DNA from: Actinomycetes bacterium
Lineage (GTDB): Bacteria > Actinomycetota > Actinomycetes > Mycobacteriales > Mycobacteriaceae
Assembly (NCBI GenBank): GCA_023460175.1
Contig: JAEWRC010000171.1
Span: 1-6,265 of the forward strand
Reading direction: 5' to 3'
DNA: 6,265 nucleotides
Below are positions 5,853 through 6,265 of the stretch, in pieces (position 1 is the first letter of the stretch; each line of letters starts with the position of its first letter). The notes below the pieces were generated by a model. That model did not search any database and was not told where the DNA came from. It saw only the letters and a program-made list of their open reading frames with translations. The translations under genes were made by a program, and so were the position numbers.

Positions 5853-5859
5853 GAAGAGG
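5853..5859 (+). promoter_or_regulatory. Shine-Dalgarno (GAAGAGG) deciding the lectin start
   Basis: GAAGAGG directly abuts an ATG at 5860 (no spacing) but lies 6 nt before the GTG at 5866, a proper distance. This favours GTG as the start, giving an N-terminus MGDSLAEGQKL that begins right at the lectin fold. An in-frame ATG at 5809 would add 19 residues but has only a weak GGATCGG in front. Confidence 0.6.
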
Positions 5860-5865
5860 ATGCAC

Positions 5866-6265
5866 GTGGGAGACAGTCTCGCCGAAGGGCAGAAGCTTTC
5901 GAAGGGGGAGTCGCTGACTTCCAAGAACGGGGCCTACACGCTGACCCTGCAGGACGACGGCAACTTGGTGCTCGCCGCGCGCGGCGACGCGGTCTGGGCC
6001 ACCGCGACCGACGGCCAGGGCGTGGTCCGCGCCGAGGTCCAGAAGGACGGCAACTTCGTGCTGTACACGGCCGACAAGCCGGTCTGGCACTCCGACACCA
6101 AGGGCAAGAAGAACGTCAAGCTGGTGCTCCAGGACGACCGCAACCTGGTGCTGTATTCGGGTGATGACGCGGTGTGGTCCTCCAAGACCGACACCACCGA
6201 CGCCCCGCCGCCGGAGCCGGCCCCGGAGCCGGTCGCCGAACCGGCCGCGCAGCCCGAGGTGACCC
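5866..6265 (+). CDS. Bulb-type (beta-prism II) mannose-binding lectin, 3' truncated by window edge
   Basis: The first 133 residues of a B-lectin protein are visible; the frame is open to the window end. Residues 1-108 form one beta-prism II domain built from three repeats of period 30, marked by W44, W74 and W104. Each repeat carries the monocot-lectin mannose motif QxDxNxVxY: QDDGNLVLA (29-37, final Tyr replaced by Ala), QKDGNFVLY (59-67, intact) and QDDRNLVLY (89-97, intact). The expected role is binding mannose-type glycans, which in mycobacteria could include arabinomannan, lipomannan or PIMs. From about residue 109 the chain becomes a Pro/Glu/Ala-rich linker, implying a further domain beyond the window; M. 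smegmatis is known to have a lectin joined to a LysM domain, and this protein closely resembles it from memory. No signal peptide, Tat motif or lipobox is present at any of the three possible starts. The 135-bp gap before it suggests its own promoter. Confidence 0.92.
   Translation, partial: MGDSLAEGQKLSKGESLTSKNGAYTLTLQDDGNLVLAARGDAVWATATDGQGVVRAEVQKDGNFVLYTADKPVWHSDTKGKKNVKLVLQDDRNLVLYSGDDAVWSSKTDTTDAPPPEPAPEPVAEPAAQPEVT
6196..6265 (+). other. Pro/Glu/Ala-rich interdomain linker within the lectin gene
   Basis: From about residue 111 the lectin protein turns into repeated Pro-Glu-Pro and Ala-Glu-Pro units (APPPEPAPEPVAEPAAQPEV). At the DNA level this is an imperfect CCGGAGCCG-type repeat. 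Such extended acidic linkers usually separate a binding domain from a second folded domain, here outside the window. Confidence 0.75.

Noticed and set aside
5893..5900. Second copy of AAGCTTTC in the lectin coding region, echoing the palindrome at 5749-5760
   Set aside because: It is only an 8-base match, lacks the full symmetry, and is explained by the codons for Lys-Leu-Ser.
4392..6164. 590-residue plus-strand frame overlapping the oxidoreductase and lectin genes
   Set aside because: It is the Arg/Gly/Pro-rich shadow of two well-supported genes in other frames, with no domain of its own.
1..6265. Search for a defence, toxin-antitoxin, mobile-element, CRISPR, tRNA or riboswitch signature
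   Set aside because: There is no transposase or integrase, no terminal inverted repeats, no spaced direct-repeat array and no small gene pair of toxin-antitoxin type. All major frames are housekeeping or accessory enzymes, transporters and a lectin.

Overview
The window is about 6.3 kb of very GC-rich DNA with actinobacterial codon usage, and it most resembles a rapidly growing mycobacterium (Mycobacterium/Mycolicibacterium). Three things point there: starts that look leaderless, with a TANNNT -10 element about 7 nt before a GTG codon; a carboxylesterase and a sterol-desaturase-type hydroxylase of types common in mycobacteria; and a bulb-type lectin that, from memory, closely resembles the mannose-binding lectin described in M. 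smegmatis. The species cannot be fixed from the sequence alone. Coding density is high, and the longest gene-free stretch is about 135 bp.

Layout. Bases 2-931 (+) are the 3' part of a major facilitator superfamily transporter whose start lies outside the window. It runs tail-to-tail into a minus-strand pair of small multidrug resistance (SMR) genes at 911-1234 and 1234-1584, and the transporter and downstream SMR reading frames overlap by 21 bp. The SMR genes are coupled through a TGATG stop/start overlap. Their charge distributions are opposite, as expected for a heterodimeric antiparallel exporter. A 93-bp divergent intergenic region separates them from a plus-strand run of four genes: a type-B carboxylesterase (1678-3225), a membrane di-iron fatty acid hydroxylase/sterol desaturase family protein (3295-4251), a DAO-type FAD-dependent oxidoreductase (4315-5730) and a bulb-type mannose-binding lectin (5866 to the window end, truncated on the right).

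How the genes relate. The SMR pair is one translationally coupled unit. The four plus-strand genes are co-directional but separated by gaps of 69, 63 and 135 bp. At least one of them has its own credible promoter (TTGAAC-18 bp-TAGACT before the hydroxylase), so they are better read as neighbouring single-gene units than as one operon. The neighbourhood combines drug or metabolite export, ester and lipid chemistry, amine oxidation and a sugar-binding protein. No shared pathway can be shown from the sequence.

There is no sign of a mobile element, CRISPR array, RNA gene, toxin-antitoxin or defence cassette. The points most worth a second look are the dual-topology SMR pair, the apparently signal-less three-site lectin that runs into a Pro/Glu/Ala linker with a probable further domain beyond the window, and the small inverted repeats placed in promoter regions.
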